Counted from the first letter of the stretch, positions 53,061-61,967 are shown. The stretch is DNA of 64,000 nt from Agromyces sp. LHK192 (GCF_004006235.1 NZ_CP034753.1:1612001-1676000); one strand, 5' to 3'. Program-made: numbers and translations. The notes: generated from the letters alone by a model not told the origin.

Positions 53061-54017
53061 ATGCGTGCATCACGAGGGGTGCTGGGCGTCGCGCTCGGCC
53101 TCGCGTCAGGTCTCGCGTTCGGCGCCGGCGGCGCCGTCGTCAAGCCGCTGCTCGAGTCGGGCTGGTCGCCGGGCGCGGCCGTGTTCTTCAGGATCCTCAT
53201 CGGCGCGCTGCTGCTCGTCGTGCCCGGGCTGATCGCCCTGCGATTCGACCTGCGACCGCTCTGGCGTGCCAAGTGGACCGTGCTCGTCTACGCGCTCATC
53301 GCCGTGGCCGGCGTGCAGCTCGCCTTCTACATGTCGATCGCCAGGATCCCCGTGAGCCTCGCCCTGCTCATCGAGTACCTCGCCCCGGTCGCGCTCGTCG
53401 CCCTCGCATGGATCCGCACTCGCAAGTCGCCCCAGCGCGTGGTGCTCTTCGGCTCCGTCCTCGCCGTGGCGGGGCTCGTGCTCGTGATCGGACCCGCCGG
53501 CGGCTCATTCGACCCCGTCGGCATCGTGCTGGCCGGCATCGCCATGATCGGCGTCGCCGTCTACTACGTCATCGGCGAGCGCGAGGACACCGGCATCCCG
53601 CCGATCGCCCTCGCCGCCTCGGGTCTCGTGATCGGATGCCTCGCCCTCGGGATCGCGCTGCTCGTCGGGCTCGTCCCGTTCGAGGTGAGATTCGTCGACG
53701 TGCCGTACCTCGGCATGACGGCGCCGTGGTGGGTGCCCCTGCTGACGGTCGGCGCGATCTCGACGGCGTTCGCGTACGTCGCGGGCATCCAGGCCATTCG
53801 CATCCTGGGGACGCGACTCGCGTCGTTCCTCGGGCTCAGCGAGGTCGTCTTCGCGGCCATCGTCGCGTGGCTCGTGCTCGGCGAGGCGATCACCCCGATG
53901 CAGGGGCTCGGCGGCGTCGGGATCCTCGCGGGCATCGTACTCGTCCGCCTCGAGCGGCCGGCGAACTCGCCGGAGGCCCGTGCGCTCGACATCGACCTCG
54001 TCCCCACCCGGTCGTGA
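53061..54017 (+). CDS. EamA/DMT-family transporter
   Basis: Drug/metabolite transporter superfamily protein, 318 residues with ten hydrophobic helices made of two EamA repeats (LASGLAFGAGGAVVKPLLES in the first, ISTAFAYVAGIQAIRILGTR in the second). These carriers export amino acids, sugars or other metabolites; the substrate is not evident. The ATG at 53061 has GAGGAG nine bases upstream. An open frame from 52998 lacks hydrophobic character and is not used. The divergent neighbour is the CGNR regulator. Confidence 0.88.
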   Translation: MRASRGVLGVALGLASGLAFGAGGAVVKPLLESGWSPGAAVFFRILIGALLLVVPGLIALRFDLRPLWRAKWTVLVYALIAVAGVQLAFYMSIARIPVSLALLIEYLAPVALVALAWIRTRKSPQRVVLFGSVLAVAGLVLVIGPAGGSFDPVGIVLAGIAMIGVAVYYVIGEREDTGIPPIALAASGLVIGCLALGIALLVGLVPFEVRFVDVPYLGMTAPWWVPLLTVGAISTAFAYVAGIQAIRILGTRLASFLGLSEVVFAAIVAWLVLGEAITPMQGLGGVGILAGIVLVRLERPANSPEARALDIDLVPTRS

Positions 54018-54046
54018 GCTGCCCGGCAGTCGGCGTCACCGTCTCG

Positions 54047-54052
54047 TAGGCT
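54047..54052 (+). promoter_or_regulatory. -10 box TAGGCT, leaderless start of the LLM gene
   Basis: TAGGCT, six bases (cggacc), then ATG at 54059. Confidence 0.55.
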
Positions 54053-54058
54053 CGGACC

Positions 54059-54967
54059 ATGCGCTTCGGCATCGTGATCCTCCCGCAGTTCGACTGGCCC
54101 GACGCGGCCCGGTACTGGCGAGGGGCCGAGGACCTCGGCTTCGACCACGCCTGGACCTACGACCACCTGTCGTGGCGTGGACTCGCCGGCGAGCGCTGGC
54201 ACGCGACCGTGCCCACGCTGACCGCCGCGGCGACCGTCACGAGCCGCGTCGGACTCGGCACGTTCGTCACCTCGCCGAACTTCCGGCATCCGGTGCCGTT
54301 CGCGAAGGACCTCGGCACGCTCGACGACATCGCCGGAGGCCGGGTGCTGCTCGGCGTCGGCTCGGGCGGAACCGGGTTCGACGCGCACGTGCTCGGGCAG
54401 GCGCCGTTGACGCCCCGCGAGCGGCACGCCCGGTTCGTCGAGTTCACCGAGGCGCTCGACCGGCTGCTGCGCTTCGAGGAGCCGGGCTCGGGCGGCATCT
54501 CGTTCACCGGTGACTGGTACACCGCCGACGCCGCCCGCATGGTCGGCTCGCCGGCGCAATCGACGGCGCAGTCGCCGCGGATGCCGCTGCACGTCGCAGC
54601 CAACGGCCCGCGCGGCCTCGCGTTCACGACGCGCATCGCCGACGGCTGGATCACGACCGGCCCGGAGGTCGAGGACACCGAGCAGTGGTGGGCGAGCATC
54701 CGCGACCTCTCGTCAGCGCTCGACGACGCCTGCGCCGCCGCAGACCGCGACCCGGCGACCCTCGACCGCACGCTGTCGCTCGACGCGGCCGAACGGTATT
54801 CGCTCGCGAGCGTCGACGCGTTCGAGGACGCGGTCGGGCGTGCTCGCGAACTCGGGTTCACCGACGTCGTCTCGCACTGGCCTCGTCGTGACGGGCTCTA
54901 CGCCGGAGACGAGTCCGTGCTCGAGGAGGTCGCCGGCCGATTCGCCGCCCTCCGCGCCGCCGCGTAG
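54059..54967 (+). CDS. LLM-class flavin-dependent oxidoreductase
   Basis: Luciferase-like TIM-barrel enzyme, 302 residues, using FMN or F420 as cofactor; the short loop set and GSGGTGFDAHVLG resemble the F420-type members of actinobacteria. FGIVILPQFDWPDAARYWRG is the N-terminal strand and helix, TSRVGLGTFVTSPNFRHP lies in the middle, and LHVAANGPRGLAFTTRIADG is a typical late motif. Substrate unknown. It is followed nine bases later by a membrane protein gene that has its own leaderless promoter. Confidence 0.87.
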   Translation: MRFGIVILPQFDWPDAARYWRGAEDLGFDHAWTYDHLSWRGLAGERWHATVPTLTAAATVTSRVGLGTFVTSPNFRHPVPFAKDLGTLDDIAGGRVLLGVGSGGTGFDAHVLGQAPLTPRERHARFVEFTEALDRLLRFEEPGSGGISFTGDWYTADAARMVGSPAQSTAQSPRMPLHVAANGPRGLAFTTRIADGWITTGPEVEDTEQWWASIRDLSSALDDACAAADRDPATLDRTLSLDAAERYSLASVDAFEDAVGRARELGFTDVVSHWPRRDGLYAGDESVLEEVAGRFAALRAAA

Positions 54968-54970
54968 CCT
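54965..54970 (+). promoter_or_regulatory. -10 box TAGCCT overlapping the LLM stop, leaderless start of the next gene
   Basis: TAGCCT begins at the TAG stop codon of the LLM gene; six bases (gaacgg) later is GTG at 54977. The stop and the promoter thus share bases. Confidence 0.5.
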
Positions 54971-54976
54971 GAACGG

Positions 54977-55582
54977 GTGCCGCGCTACAAGCCGCTCCTG
55001 CGCTGGGAGCCGTTCCCGTACCTGCTCGTGCTCGTCCTGCTGCTGGTGACCGGTTTCATCCGCCCCGACGCGCCGGCCTGGGTGCTCTGGCCGTTCCTGG
55101 TGCTGCTGATCGCGGCGATCGGGTACGTCGTCGTGCGCTTCATGTTGGACCGTCGGCCGGCGAACCCCGACTCCTGGGGCGACCTGTCGACGGTCGACGG
55201 GCTCGACATCGTCGACGCGGGCGCGGTCGAACGAGAGCTCCGCACCGTGGTGCCCGTCGACGACGTGCAGCGGCACCAGGCCGCCATCGACCTCGCGCGC
55301 CTGCACGGCGGCGTGACGCAGGAGGCCGTGCTCGTGCCGCGTGCGAGTCGCTGGCTGTCGCCACGGTACCGCGTGGGTGTCCAGCTCGTCGGCGGCGGGC
55401 GGCCGCGGCATGCCGGCTTCCTCCGGCAGGATGCGCAGGATCGCTGGGCGCCGGCGCTCGACGCGCTCCGTACGGAGGGGCGCTACGTGCGCGTGCCCGC
55501 GTTCATCACCCGGGCGGAACGGCCGTACGGGGTGGAGCTCGACCTCAGCGGGGTCGACGGGCTCGCGGCATCCGGCGACTGA
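54977..55582 (+). CDS. Membrane protein of unknown function
   Basis: A 201-residue protein with two hydrophobic helices (about 13-30 and 36-55), a short outer loop with Arg-Pro-Asp between them, and a soluble C-terminal part of about 145 residues. The last third (YRVGVQLVGGGRPRHAGFLR, and YVRVPAFITRAERPYGVELD) looks like a compact beta-rich domain somewhat like HIRAN, but I cannot name it with confidence. The GTG start is supported by TAGCCT six bases before. It lies tail-to-tail with the thioredoxin gene. Confidence 0.7.
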   Translation: MPRYKPLLRWEPFPYLLVLVLLLVTGFIRPDAPAWVLWPFLVLLIAAIGYVVVRFMLDRRPANPDSWGDLSTVDGLDIVDAGAVERELRTVVPVDDVQRHQAAIDLARLHGGVTQEAVLVPRASRWLSPRYRVGVQLVGGGRPRHAGFLRQDAQDRWAPALDALRTEGRYVRVPAFITRAERPYGVELDLSGVDGLAASGD

Positions 55583-55595
55583 CGCGCGAACTGCG

Positions 55596-55979
55596 CTACG
55601 CCGTCGCCGGCGCGGCGTCCTCGTCGCTCGCGGCGAGCTGCGCCCGCACGTCGTCCATGTCGAGCGCGCGCACCTGGCCGATGAGGTCGTCGAGCACGGG
55701 TCGGGGGAGGGCGCCGGCCTGGGCGAACACGCCGATGCCGTCCTTGAAGGCCATGATCGTCGGGATCGACGTGATGTTCATCGCGGCGGCGAGCTGCTGC
55801 TGCTGCTCGGTGTCGACCTTCGCGAAGACGAGGTCGGGGTTCGCCTCCGACGCCGCCTCGTAATTCGGCGCGAATGCGAGGCACGGTCCGCACCAGCTCG
55901 CCCAGAAGTCGACGAAGACGGTGCCGCCCTCGAGGATCGTGGACTCGAAGGTCTCGAGGGTGAGGTCGACGGTAGGCAT
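55596..55979 (-). CDS. Thioredoxin-family protein
   Basis: Cytoplasmic disulfide reductase of 127 residues. The active site is WCGPC at 29-33. The cis-proline is in TSIPTIMAF, and VDFWASWCGPCLAF is the full signature. The C-terminus carries an extra 20 residues (AQLAASDEDAAPATA), acidic and probably flexible. It starts at ATG 55979, six bases after TAGGGT. It is probably a second thioredoxin rather than the main one, since trxB is not near. Confidence 0.92.
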   Translation of the reverse strand: MPTVDLTLETFESTILEGGTVFVDFWASWCGPCLAFAPNYEAASEANPDLVFAKVDTEQQQQLAAAMNITSIPTIMAFKDGIGVFAQAGALPRPVLDDLIGQVRALDMDDVRAQLAASDEDAAPATA

Positions 55980-55985
55980 CCCTCC

Positions 55986-55991
55986 ACCCTA
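55986..55991 (-). promoter_or_regulatory. -10 box TAGGGT, leaderless start of the thioredoxin gene
   Basis: Minus-strand TAGGGT, then six bases (ggaggg), then ATG. GGAGGG could also be a ribosome site, but it touches the start codon and is too close for that. Confidence 0.5.
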
Positions 55992-56030
55992 GGGGGCGCG
56001 CCTTCGCGGGGACCCGACGCAGGCTGGGAG

Positions 56031-56036
56031 TATCGT
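56031..56036 (+). promoter_or_regulatory. -10 box TATCGT before the alpha/beta hydrolase
   Basis: TATCGT ends seven bases before the GTG at 56044. It overlaps the alternative GTG at 56035, so the downstream GTG is the more likely start. Confidence 0.45.
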
Positions 56037-56043
56037 GAACGGC

Positions 56044-57075
56044 GTGACGGAATCGCGGGGTGACCGGGTCGATCAGCGGGCCGACCCGCGGGGTGACCGG
56101 GTCGATCAGCGGGCCGACCCGCGGGTCGACCAGCCCTCGACCGATGCCTCGATCCGGTGGACACCGGCCGGCGTGCTCGCGCCGCCGCCGGCAGGCTGGG
56201 AGGCTCGCGCCGCGCAGCTCGACGCCGTGCTGCCCGACCTCGACTGGCGTGCGCTGCCCGAGGGCGCCGAGCGCGACGTGTTCGACGCGCCGAGCGGGCC
56301 GCTCGCGCGGATCGCGTTCGGCCCCGCCGACGGCGACCGCGTGCTCCTGGTGCCGGGGGCGACCGGCTCCAAGGAGGACTTCGTGCTCATGCTGCCGCTG
56401 CTCGCGGCGGCGGGGTACCGGGTGGAGTCCTACGACCTCGCCGGGCAGTACGAGTCGTACGCCGCAGGCCCCGAACGGCTCCATCCGGCGCGACGGCGGT
56501 ACGACGCCGACCTCTTCCTCGATGACCTGCTCGCGGTGCTCGACGCCGGATCGCGGCCCGTGCACGTGCTCGGCTACAGCTTCGCCGGCACGCTCGCGCA
56601 GCGCGCGCTGGTCGCCCACCCCGAGGCGTTCGCGAGCCTGACGCTGCTGACCAGCCCGCCCGAACCCGGCCAGGCGTTCCGCGGCGTGAAGACGATCGGC
56701 GCGTTCTCGTCGCTCGCGAGCCCGCATCAGGGCGCCACGCTCATGCTGTGGGGCATCCGGAACAACCTGAACAAGGTGCCGCCGGGCAGGCTCGCGTTCG
56801 TGCGCGAACGCTTCGCGCTGACCCGGCGCGAGAGCGTCGGTGACATCATCGAGGCCATGATGCACACGCCCGACCTCCGGGCCGAGGTCGCGGCCGTACC
56901 GATCCCGAAGCTCGTCGCCGTCGGTTCGCACGACCTCTGGCCGGTCGAGCTGCACCGTCGGTCCGCGCAGGAACTCGGAGCCCGGATCTCGGTCTACGAG
57001 ACCGGTCACAGCCCCTGCGAGACGGCACCGCACCAGCTCGTGCGCGACATGCTGGAGCTGTTCGCGTCCGCCTGA
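56044..57075 (+). CDS. Alpha/beta fold hydrolase with a repeat-containing N-terminus
   Basis: A 343-residue hydrolase. The first 35 residues are a polar arm made of two copies of an 11-residue unit (RGDRVDQRADP) and a partial third. The catalytic part has LLVPGATGSKEDF, the nucleophile elbow GYSFAG near 180, an Asp in GSHDLW and a His in TGHSPCETAPHQ. MNKVP and RREfamily-like helices form the lid. Start at GTG 56044 is chosen by the position of TATCGT. It lies divergent to the thioredoxin gene. Substrate unknown. Confidence 0.82.
   Translation: MTESRGDRVDQRADPRGDRVDQRADPRVDQPSTDASIRWTPAGVLAPPPAGWEARAAQLDAVLPDLDWRALPEGAERDVFDAPSGPLARIAFGPADGDRVLLVPGATGSKEDFVLMLPLLAAAGYRVESYDLAGQYESYAAGPERLHPARRRYDADLFLDDLLAVLDAGSRPVHVLGYSFAGTLAQRALVAHPEAFASLTLLTSPPEPGQAFRGVKTIGAFSSLASPHQGATLMLWGIRNNLNKVPPGRLAFVRERFALTRRESVGDIIEAMMHTPDLRAEVAAVPIPKLVAVGSHDLWPVELHRRSAQELGARISVYETGHSPCETAPHQLVRDMLELFASA
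56054..56119 (+). repeat. 33-bp tandem repeat at the hydrolase N-terminus
   Basis: Two identical 33-bp units (56054-56086 and 56087-56119) and a partial third copy at 56120-56131. The unit length is a multiple of three, so copy number can change without breaking the frame. Confidence 0.8.
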
Positions 57076-57118
57076 TCCGGCATGCGATCCTCGGCGTGCG
57101 AACGGGGGGCGAGTCGGC

Positions 57119-57904
57119 TCATGCGGCTCGCGGCGACTCGCCGTCGACCTGGCCGCGCAGCTCGTCGCCGGCCTGCCCGGGCGCGTTCCGCCGCTCGGCG
57201 AGTCGTTCCAGCGGCGGCCACCGGCGCCACTCGAATCCCAGCGTGTGGAACGCCATGCGCAGGCGCCGGCCGATGTCGGCCCAGGTCGCGAAGGGGCGAG
57301 CCGAGACGCCGACGGTCAACGACCGTTCGTACACGACGGTCATGTCGGGGCGCAGCCGCCAGGCGAGGTCGAGGTCGTCGTGCACGTCGGCGCGGTCCCG
57401 GTGCACGACGCCGCGCAGCTGCGCCCAGGCGTCCCGCCGGATCCCGTAGTTCGAGCCGAAGATCGGCGGATGCCCGAGCACGATGCCGATCGCCCAGAAG
57501 TACCCGCCGATGTAGAGGTATCGCGCGACCCACCGGACCACGGCGTTGCCGCCGTAGAACACGCCCGGCCCGGTCACGACGGTCGGGTGGTCCGTGGCCT
57601 GCATGCGGTGCCCGAGGCGTTCGAGCCAGTCGGCCGGAGGGACGGAGTCGGTGTCGATCCGAGCGAGCACGTCGCCGGTCGCCGCGTCGAATCCGGCCGC
57701 GGTCGCGGGCCAGATCCCGCGAAGGGGCTCGCGGACGACGGTCGCGCCGGCAGCCAGCGCAACGGCGACCGAGTCGTCGGTCGACCCGTTGTCGACGACG
57801 ATGACCTCGTCGGCTGGTCGGGTCTGCGCGGCGAGCGCGGCCAGGCAGGCAGCCAGGTATTCCGCGTCGTCGAGACACGGGATCACCACCGAGATCGTGC
57901 TCAT
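57119..57904 (-). CDS. Family 2 glycosyltransferase
   Basis: A 261-residue GT-A type transferase that moves a sugar from a nucleotide donor. The N-terminal strand VVIPCLDDAEYLAACLAAL, VVDNGSTDDS and the metal-binding DTDS (residues near 95) are all in place. A hydrophobic region follows (YLYIGGYFWAIGIVLGH), maybe membrane-attached. HDDLDLAWRLRP near 195 is the base region. The ATG at 57904 is preceded by an in-frame GTG two codons from the TACACT box (57913-57918), so either may be used. No other glycan gene lies near. Confidence 0.87.
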   Translation of the reverse strand: MSTISVVIPCLDDAEYLAACLAALAAQTRPADEVIVVDNGSTDDSVAVALAAGATVVREPLRGIWPATAAGFDAATGDVLARIDTDSVPPADWLERLGHRMQATDHPTVVTGPGVFYGGNAVVRWVARYLYIGGYFWAIGIVLGHPPIFGSNYGIRRDAWAQLRGVVHRDRADVHDDLDLAWRLRPDMTVVYERSLTVGVSARPFATWADIGRRLRMAFHTLGFEWRRWPPLERLAERRNAPGQAGDELRGQVDGESPRAA

Positions 57905-58004
57905 CACGGCCGAGTGTAGCCATCCGCGCGCGGATCGGCGCACGATTCGTGCGTTCGCGGCGGCATTCGATGGCGGGGGCTATCGCGCCGCGCGCGTCGC
58001 CGCA

Positions 58005-58010
58005 TATGCT
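58005..58010 (+). promoter_or_regulatory. -10 box TATGCT before the M28 peptidase
   Basis: TATGCT lies 45 bases before the ATG; GGAAGGGA is the ribosome site. CCCCCG/CGGGGG at 58011-58022 could form a short leader hairpin. Confidence 0.4.
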
Positions 58011-58055
58011 CCCCCGAACGGGGGCCGATGGGGGCCCCGATCGGAAGGGAAGACG

Positions 58056-59717
58056 ATGCAACCATCTGTTCCATATTCCGCCCGAACGCGCCGCACCCGG
58101 CGCAACCGGGCCATCGCCATCGCGTCCGCCGCGATCCTCGCCGCCGTCCTCGTGCCTTCGGGCGGGGCCATGGCCTGGGGTGGAGGCTGGGGCGGGGGCA
58201 AGTCGCCCGCCTGCGACACGAAGAACCTGAACATCTCGAAGATCCGGGAGTGCCTCACCGCCGACGGCGTCGTCGGGCACATGCGCGAGTTCCAGAAGAT
58301 CGCCGACGAGAACGGCGGCAACCGCGCGGCCGGCCTCCCGGGCTACGATGCGAGCGCCGCCTACGTCCAGAAGGTCATGAAGAAGGCCGGCTGGAAGGTC
58401 ACGACCCACCAGTTCGACTACACGTTCGTCGGGCCGAGCTCGCTGTCCCAGCTGACTCCGGTCGCCGCCGACTACGACTCGGAGTCGTTCACCGGCACCG
58501 GGTACGGCCCGGTCGAGGGAACGGTCATCCCCGTCGACACGGTCTTGAACCAACCGACCGAGGACCCGGTGACGAGCGGCTGCGAGCCCGAGGACTTCGC
58601 CGGGCTCGGCTTCGACGCGCCCGGAGTGCAGATCGCACTCGTCCAGCGCGGCACGTGCGAGTTCGGCGTGAAGGCCCGCAACGCGCAGGACGCCGGCGCC
58701 GAGGCCGTCATCCTCTTCAACCAGGGCAACACGCCCGAGCGCTCCGGTCCGCTCGTGGGCACGCTCTTCGGCGTCAACACCGAGCCGCTCGACGTGCCGG
58801 TCGTGGGTGCGAGCTTCGCCGACGGTGTCGCGCTCGCCGCGGCCGGGTCGACCGCCGCGATCGACGTGCCGCTGCCCGAGCAGCGCCCGCAGATCAACGT
58901 GCTCGCCGAACTGCCCGGGCGCACGTCCGACAACATCGTGATGGCGGGCGCGCACCTCGACTCCGTGCAGGCGGGCCCCGGCATCAACGACAACGGGTCC
59001 GGCAGCGCCGCGCTCCTCGAGGTCGGGCAGAAGCTCGCGAAGCTGAAGCCGCAGAACACCATCCGCCTCGCGTGGTGGGGAGCTGAAGAGGACGGCCTGC
59101 TCGGTTCGCAGGCCTGGGTCGACAGCCTGAGCCCCGAGCAGGTCGACGACATCGCCCTGTACCTGAACTTCGACATGGTGGCTTCGCCGAACTACATCCA
59201 CATGGTCTACGACTCCGACCAGTCGAGCTGGCCGGCGCCGGTCGAGGTGCCCGCGGGCTCCGAGGCCATCGAGGACCTCTTCGAGCGGTACTACACCGCC
59301 CTGAAGGTGCCCTACGACGACGCCGAGTACAGCGGACGCAGCGACTACGAGGCGTTCATCCTCGCGGGCATCCCGTCGGGCGGCCTGTTCACCGGCGCCG
59401 AGGTCGTGAAGACCGAGGAGCAGGCGGCGATCTGGGGCGGCGTGGCCGGTGAGCAGTACGACCAGTGCTACCACCTCGCGTGCGACACGATCGACAACTT
59501 CGACACGAAGGCGCTCTACGTGAACCTCGGGGCGATCGCCACGGCGGTCCTCGAGTTCGCGGGGTCGACCGAGTCGGTGAACGGGGTCAAGGGCCAGTGG
59601 CTCACGATCGGCGACCTCCTGCCGAAGACGCCTGCCGGACCGAAGCTGACCGTCAACAACCCGGGCGGTGGCGGCCTCGGCCACGACCACTCGCACGGGC
59701 ACACCGAGAAGTCCTGA
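58056..59717 (+). CDS. Secreted M28-family aminopeptidase with PA domain
   Basis: Zinc exopeptidase of 553 residues exported by a signal peptide (Arg-rich start, IAIASAAILAAVLVPSGGAMA). Residues 50-140 lead into the catalytic fold, a PA domain is inserted at about 155-290 (LVQRGTCEFGVKARNAQDAG), and the metal ligands are in AGAHLDSVQAGPGINDNGSG, WWGAEEDGLLGSQ and NFDMVASPNY. YHLACDT carries the last His, and a C-terminal His-rich tail (HDHSHGHTEKS) ends the protein. It resembles Streptomyces aminopeptidase S/leucyl types. It likely degrades outside peptides for food. Confidence 0.92.
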   Translation: MQPSVPYSARTRRTRRNRAIAIASAAILAAVLVPSGGAMAWGGGWGGGKSPACDTKNLNISKIRECLTADGVVGHMREFQKIADENGGNRAAGLPGYDASAAYVQKVMKKAGWKVTTHQFDYTFVGPSSLSQLTPVAADYDSESFTGTGYGPVEGTVIPVDTVLNQPTEDPVTSGCEPEDFAGLGFDAPGVQIALVQRGTCEFGVKARNAQDAGAEAVILFNQGNTPERSGPLVGTLFGVNTEPLDVPVVGASFADGVALAAAGSTAAIDVPLPEQRPQINVLAELPGRTSDNIVMAGAHLDSVQAGPGINDNGSGSAALLEVGQKLAKLKPQNTIRLAWWGAEEDGLLGSQAWVDSLSPEQVDDIALYLNFDMVASPNYIHMVYDSDQSSWPAPVEVPAGSEAIEDLFERYYTALKVPYDDAEYSGRSDYEAFILAGIPSGGLFTGAEVVKTEEQAAIWGGVAGEQYDQCYHLACDTIDNFDTKALYVNLGAIATAVLEFAGSTESVNGVKGQWLTIGDLLPKTPAGPKLTVNNPGGGGLGHDHSHGHTEKS

Positions 59718-59743
59718 CCAGGGCGCAGCCCCGGTAGGCGGCG

Positions 59744-59769
59744 GGGCCCGTCGCGCGAGCGGCGGGCCC
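59744..59769 (+). terminator. Possible terminator after the M28 peptidase
   Basis: GGGCCCG (59744-59750) pairs with CGGGCCC (59763-59769) over a 12-base loop, 26 bases after the stop. Confidence 0.4.
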
Positions 59770-59839
59770 TGCTCCGTGCGCCGGGGTCGGGCGTCGTCCT
59801 TCGCAGGGCCGGCGCACCAGGATCCGCCAGACTGGTGCG

Positions 59840-60610
59840 ATGGCCACGATCCGGAAGCAGCGCGCGGATGCCCCGAGCGGATTCTTCGAGGCGGAGGCGG
59901 CGGGTCTCGCGTGGTTGGCCGAGGCGGTTCCGCGCGGAGGTGTGCCGGTCGCGGCCGTCGCCGGGGTCGGTGCCGACTGGATCGAGCTCGACCGCGTCGC
60001 CGAGACCGCGCCCTCGCGCGAGTCGGCCGAGGTGTTCGGTCGCGCGCTCGCCCGCACCCACTCGGCCGGGGCCGCGGCGTTCGGAGCGCCGCCCGACGGG
60101 TGGAACGGCCCGCTCTTCATCGGCAGGCGCGAGATGCCAGCGGCCGCGGAGGCCGATTGGGGTCGGTTCTACGCGCGTGATCGCGTGCTGCCGTTCGTGC
60201 CCGTCGCCGTGGCGGCCGGCAACCTGAGCCAGGGCGAGGCGAGCCTCGTGCGGCGGGCCTGCGAGGCGGTCGCCGACGGGGCGTTCGACGACGGTGCTCC
60301 GCCCGCGCGGATCCACGGCGACCTGTGGAACGGGAACGTCCTGTGGTCGGCCGACGGCGTCGTGCTCATCGACCCGGCGGCGCATGGAGGTCATCGCGAG
60401 ACCGACCTTGCGATGCTGGCGCTGTTCGGCTGCCCGTTCCTCGCCGACGTCGTCGCCGGCTACGAGGCGGAGCATCCGCTCGCCCCGGGGCGCATCGAGC
60501 GGCTTCCGCTGCACCAGTTGCACCCGCTCGCGGTGCATGCGGCCGGTCACGGTCGCGGCTACGGCGTGGCGCTCGCGGAGGCCGCGGAAGCGGTGCTCGC
60601 CGTACCCTGA
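59840..60610 (+). CDS. Fructosamine-kinase-like phosphotransferase
   Basis: A 256-residue kinase-like protein of the fructosamine 3-kinase/APH fold. The catalytic loop is HGDLWNGNVLW, with the Asp at about residue 157, and the metal-binding DPA motif follows (VLIDPAAHGGHRETDLAM). The N-terminal FFEAEAAGLAWLAEAV helix is a family mark. It may remove early sugar adducts (glycation) from proteins or act on a free sugar amine. The ATG follows CAGACT by six bases, close to the leaderless pattern. Confidence 0.88.
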   Translation: MATIRKQRADAPSGFFEAEAAGLAWLAEAVPRGGVPVAAVAGVGADWIELDRVAETAPSRESAEVFGRALARTHSAGAAAFGAPPDGWNGPLFIGRREMPAAAEADWGRFYARDRVLPFVPVAVAAGNLSQGEASLVRRACEAVADGAFDDGAPPARIHGDLWNGNVLWSADGVVLIDPAAHGGHRETDLAMLALFGCPFLADVVAGYEAEHPLAPGRIERLPLHQLHPLAVHAAGHGRGYGVALAEAAEAVLAVP

Positions 60611-60646
60611 ACGGTCGGGAATAGTTCCGCCCGGGCATCCGTTCGG

Positions 60647-60652
60647 TAGATT
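60647..60652 (+). promoter_or_regulatory. -10 box TAGATT and a small dyad before the CE1758-type gene
   Basis: TAGATT at 60647-60652 lies 57 bases before the ATG. Next to it, ATGCA/TGCAT (60656-60667) forms a short inverted repeat with two bases between, at the likely transcription start; it could be an operator. Confidence 0.4.
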
Positions 60653-60709
60653 TGAATGCAGATGCATGGAAAGTGGCCCAACGCCACACGAGGAGCCCAG
60701 GAGGGCGAG

Positions 60710-61924
60710 ATGCAGTTCGGAATCTTCACCGTCAGCGACGTCACGCAGGACCCGACGACCGGCCGCACGCCGTCCGAGGCCGAGCGCATCCAGGCGACCA
60801 TCACGATCGCCAAGCACGCCGAGCAGGTCGGGCTCGACGTGTTCGCCCTCGGCGAGCACCACAACCCGCCATTCTGGTCGTCGTCGCCCACCACCACGCT
60901 CGCCTACATCGCCGGGCAGACCTCGACGCTGCAGCTCTCGACCGCGACCACGCTCATCACCACCAACGACCCGGTGAAGATCGCCGAGGACTACGCGATG
61001 CTCCAGCACGTGTCGGGCGGTCGCATCGACCTCATGCTGGGTCGCGGCAACACCGGCCCGGTCTACCCGTGGTTCGGCCAGGACATCCGCCAGGGCCTGC
61101 CGCTCGCGCTCGAGCACTACGAGCTGCTGCACCGCCTGTGGCGCGAGGACGTCGTCGACTGGGAGGGCCGCTTCCGCACGCCGCTGCAGGGCTTCACCTC
61201 GACGCCGCGGCCCCTCGACGGCGTGCCGCCGTTCGTCTGGCACGGGTCGATCCGCACACCCGAGGTCGCCGAGCAGGCCGCGAGCTACGGCGACGGCTTC
61301 TTCGCGAACCACATCTTCTGGCCCGCGTCGCACACGCAGCGCATGATCGCCCTCTACCGGCAGCGCTTCGAGCACCACGGTCACGGCAGCGCCGACCAGG
61401 CGATCGTCGGCCTCGGCGGCCAGGCGTTCATCGCGAGGAACTCGCAGGACGCCCTGCGGCAGTTCCGCCCCTACTTCGACAACGCGCCGGTCTACGGCCA
61501 CGGCCCGAGCCTTGAGGACTTCACCGCCCAGACGCCACTGGCCGTCGGCAGCCCGCAGGAGGTCATCGACAAGACGCTCGGGTTCCGCGACTACGTCGGC
61601 GACTACCAGCGCCAGCTCTTCCTCATGGACCACGCCGGCCTGCCGCTGAAGACCGTGCTCGAGCAGCTCGACCTGCTCGGCGAGGAGGTCGTGCCCGTGC
61701 TGCGTCGCGAGTTCGCGACGAACCGCTCCGCTCAGGTGCCGGATGCCCCGACCCACGCGTCGCTCGTCCGCGCGACGTACGGCGACGCCGAGCCGCGGCA
61801 GGCCACGCCGAACGCCGCGGGCGGCAACAACCTGACCGTCGGCTCGCCCTACCAGGACTCGCCGGCCCCCGTGCCGGCCCCCGCGAAGGCCGGCTCGGCC
61901 TTCGGCCCTGCGGCGACCCGCTGA
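60710..61924 (+). CDS. CE1758-family FMN-dependent luciferase-like monooxygenase
   Basis: A 404-residue TIM-barrel flavin monooxygenase. The N-terminal strand FGIFTVSDVTQDPTTGRTP, the flavin-side GEHHNPPFW, LMLGRGNTGPVYPWFGQD and FVWHGSIRTPEVAEQAASYG are all marks of the CE1758 group. The C-terminus has a Pro/Ala-rich tail of about 40 residues. It uses reduced FMN delivered by the reductase encoded 43 bases downstream. The start ATG at 60710 has AGGAGG five bases upstream, so the ATG at 60656 is not used. Substrate is unknown; a redox-stress or aldehyde/sulfur link is possible. Confidence 0.9.
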   Translation: MQFGIFTVSDVTQDPTTGRTPSEAERIQATITIAKHAEQVGLDVFALGEHHNPPFWSSSPTTTLAYIAGQTSTLQLSTATTLITTNDPVKIAEDYAMLQHVSGGRIDLMLGRGNTGPVYPWFGQDIRQGLPLALEHYELLHRLWREDVVDWEGRFRTPLQGFTSTPRPLDGVPPFVWHGSIRTPEVAEQAASYGDGFFANHIFWPASHTQRMIALYRQRFEHHGHGSADQAIVGLGGQAFIARNSQDALRQFRPYFDNAPVYGHGPSLEDFTAQTPLAVGSPQEVIDKTLGFRDYVGDYQRQLFLMDHAGLPLKTVLEQLDLLGEEVVPVLRREFATNRSAQVPDAPTHASLVRATYGDAEPRQATPNAAGGNNLTVGSPYQDSPAPVPAPAKAGSAFGPAATR

Positions 61925-61967
61925 CGCGGCCGGCAGCCGGAACCTCAACGTTCGAAGGAGCATCGAA

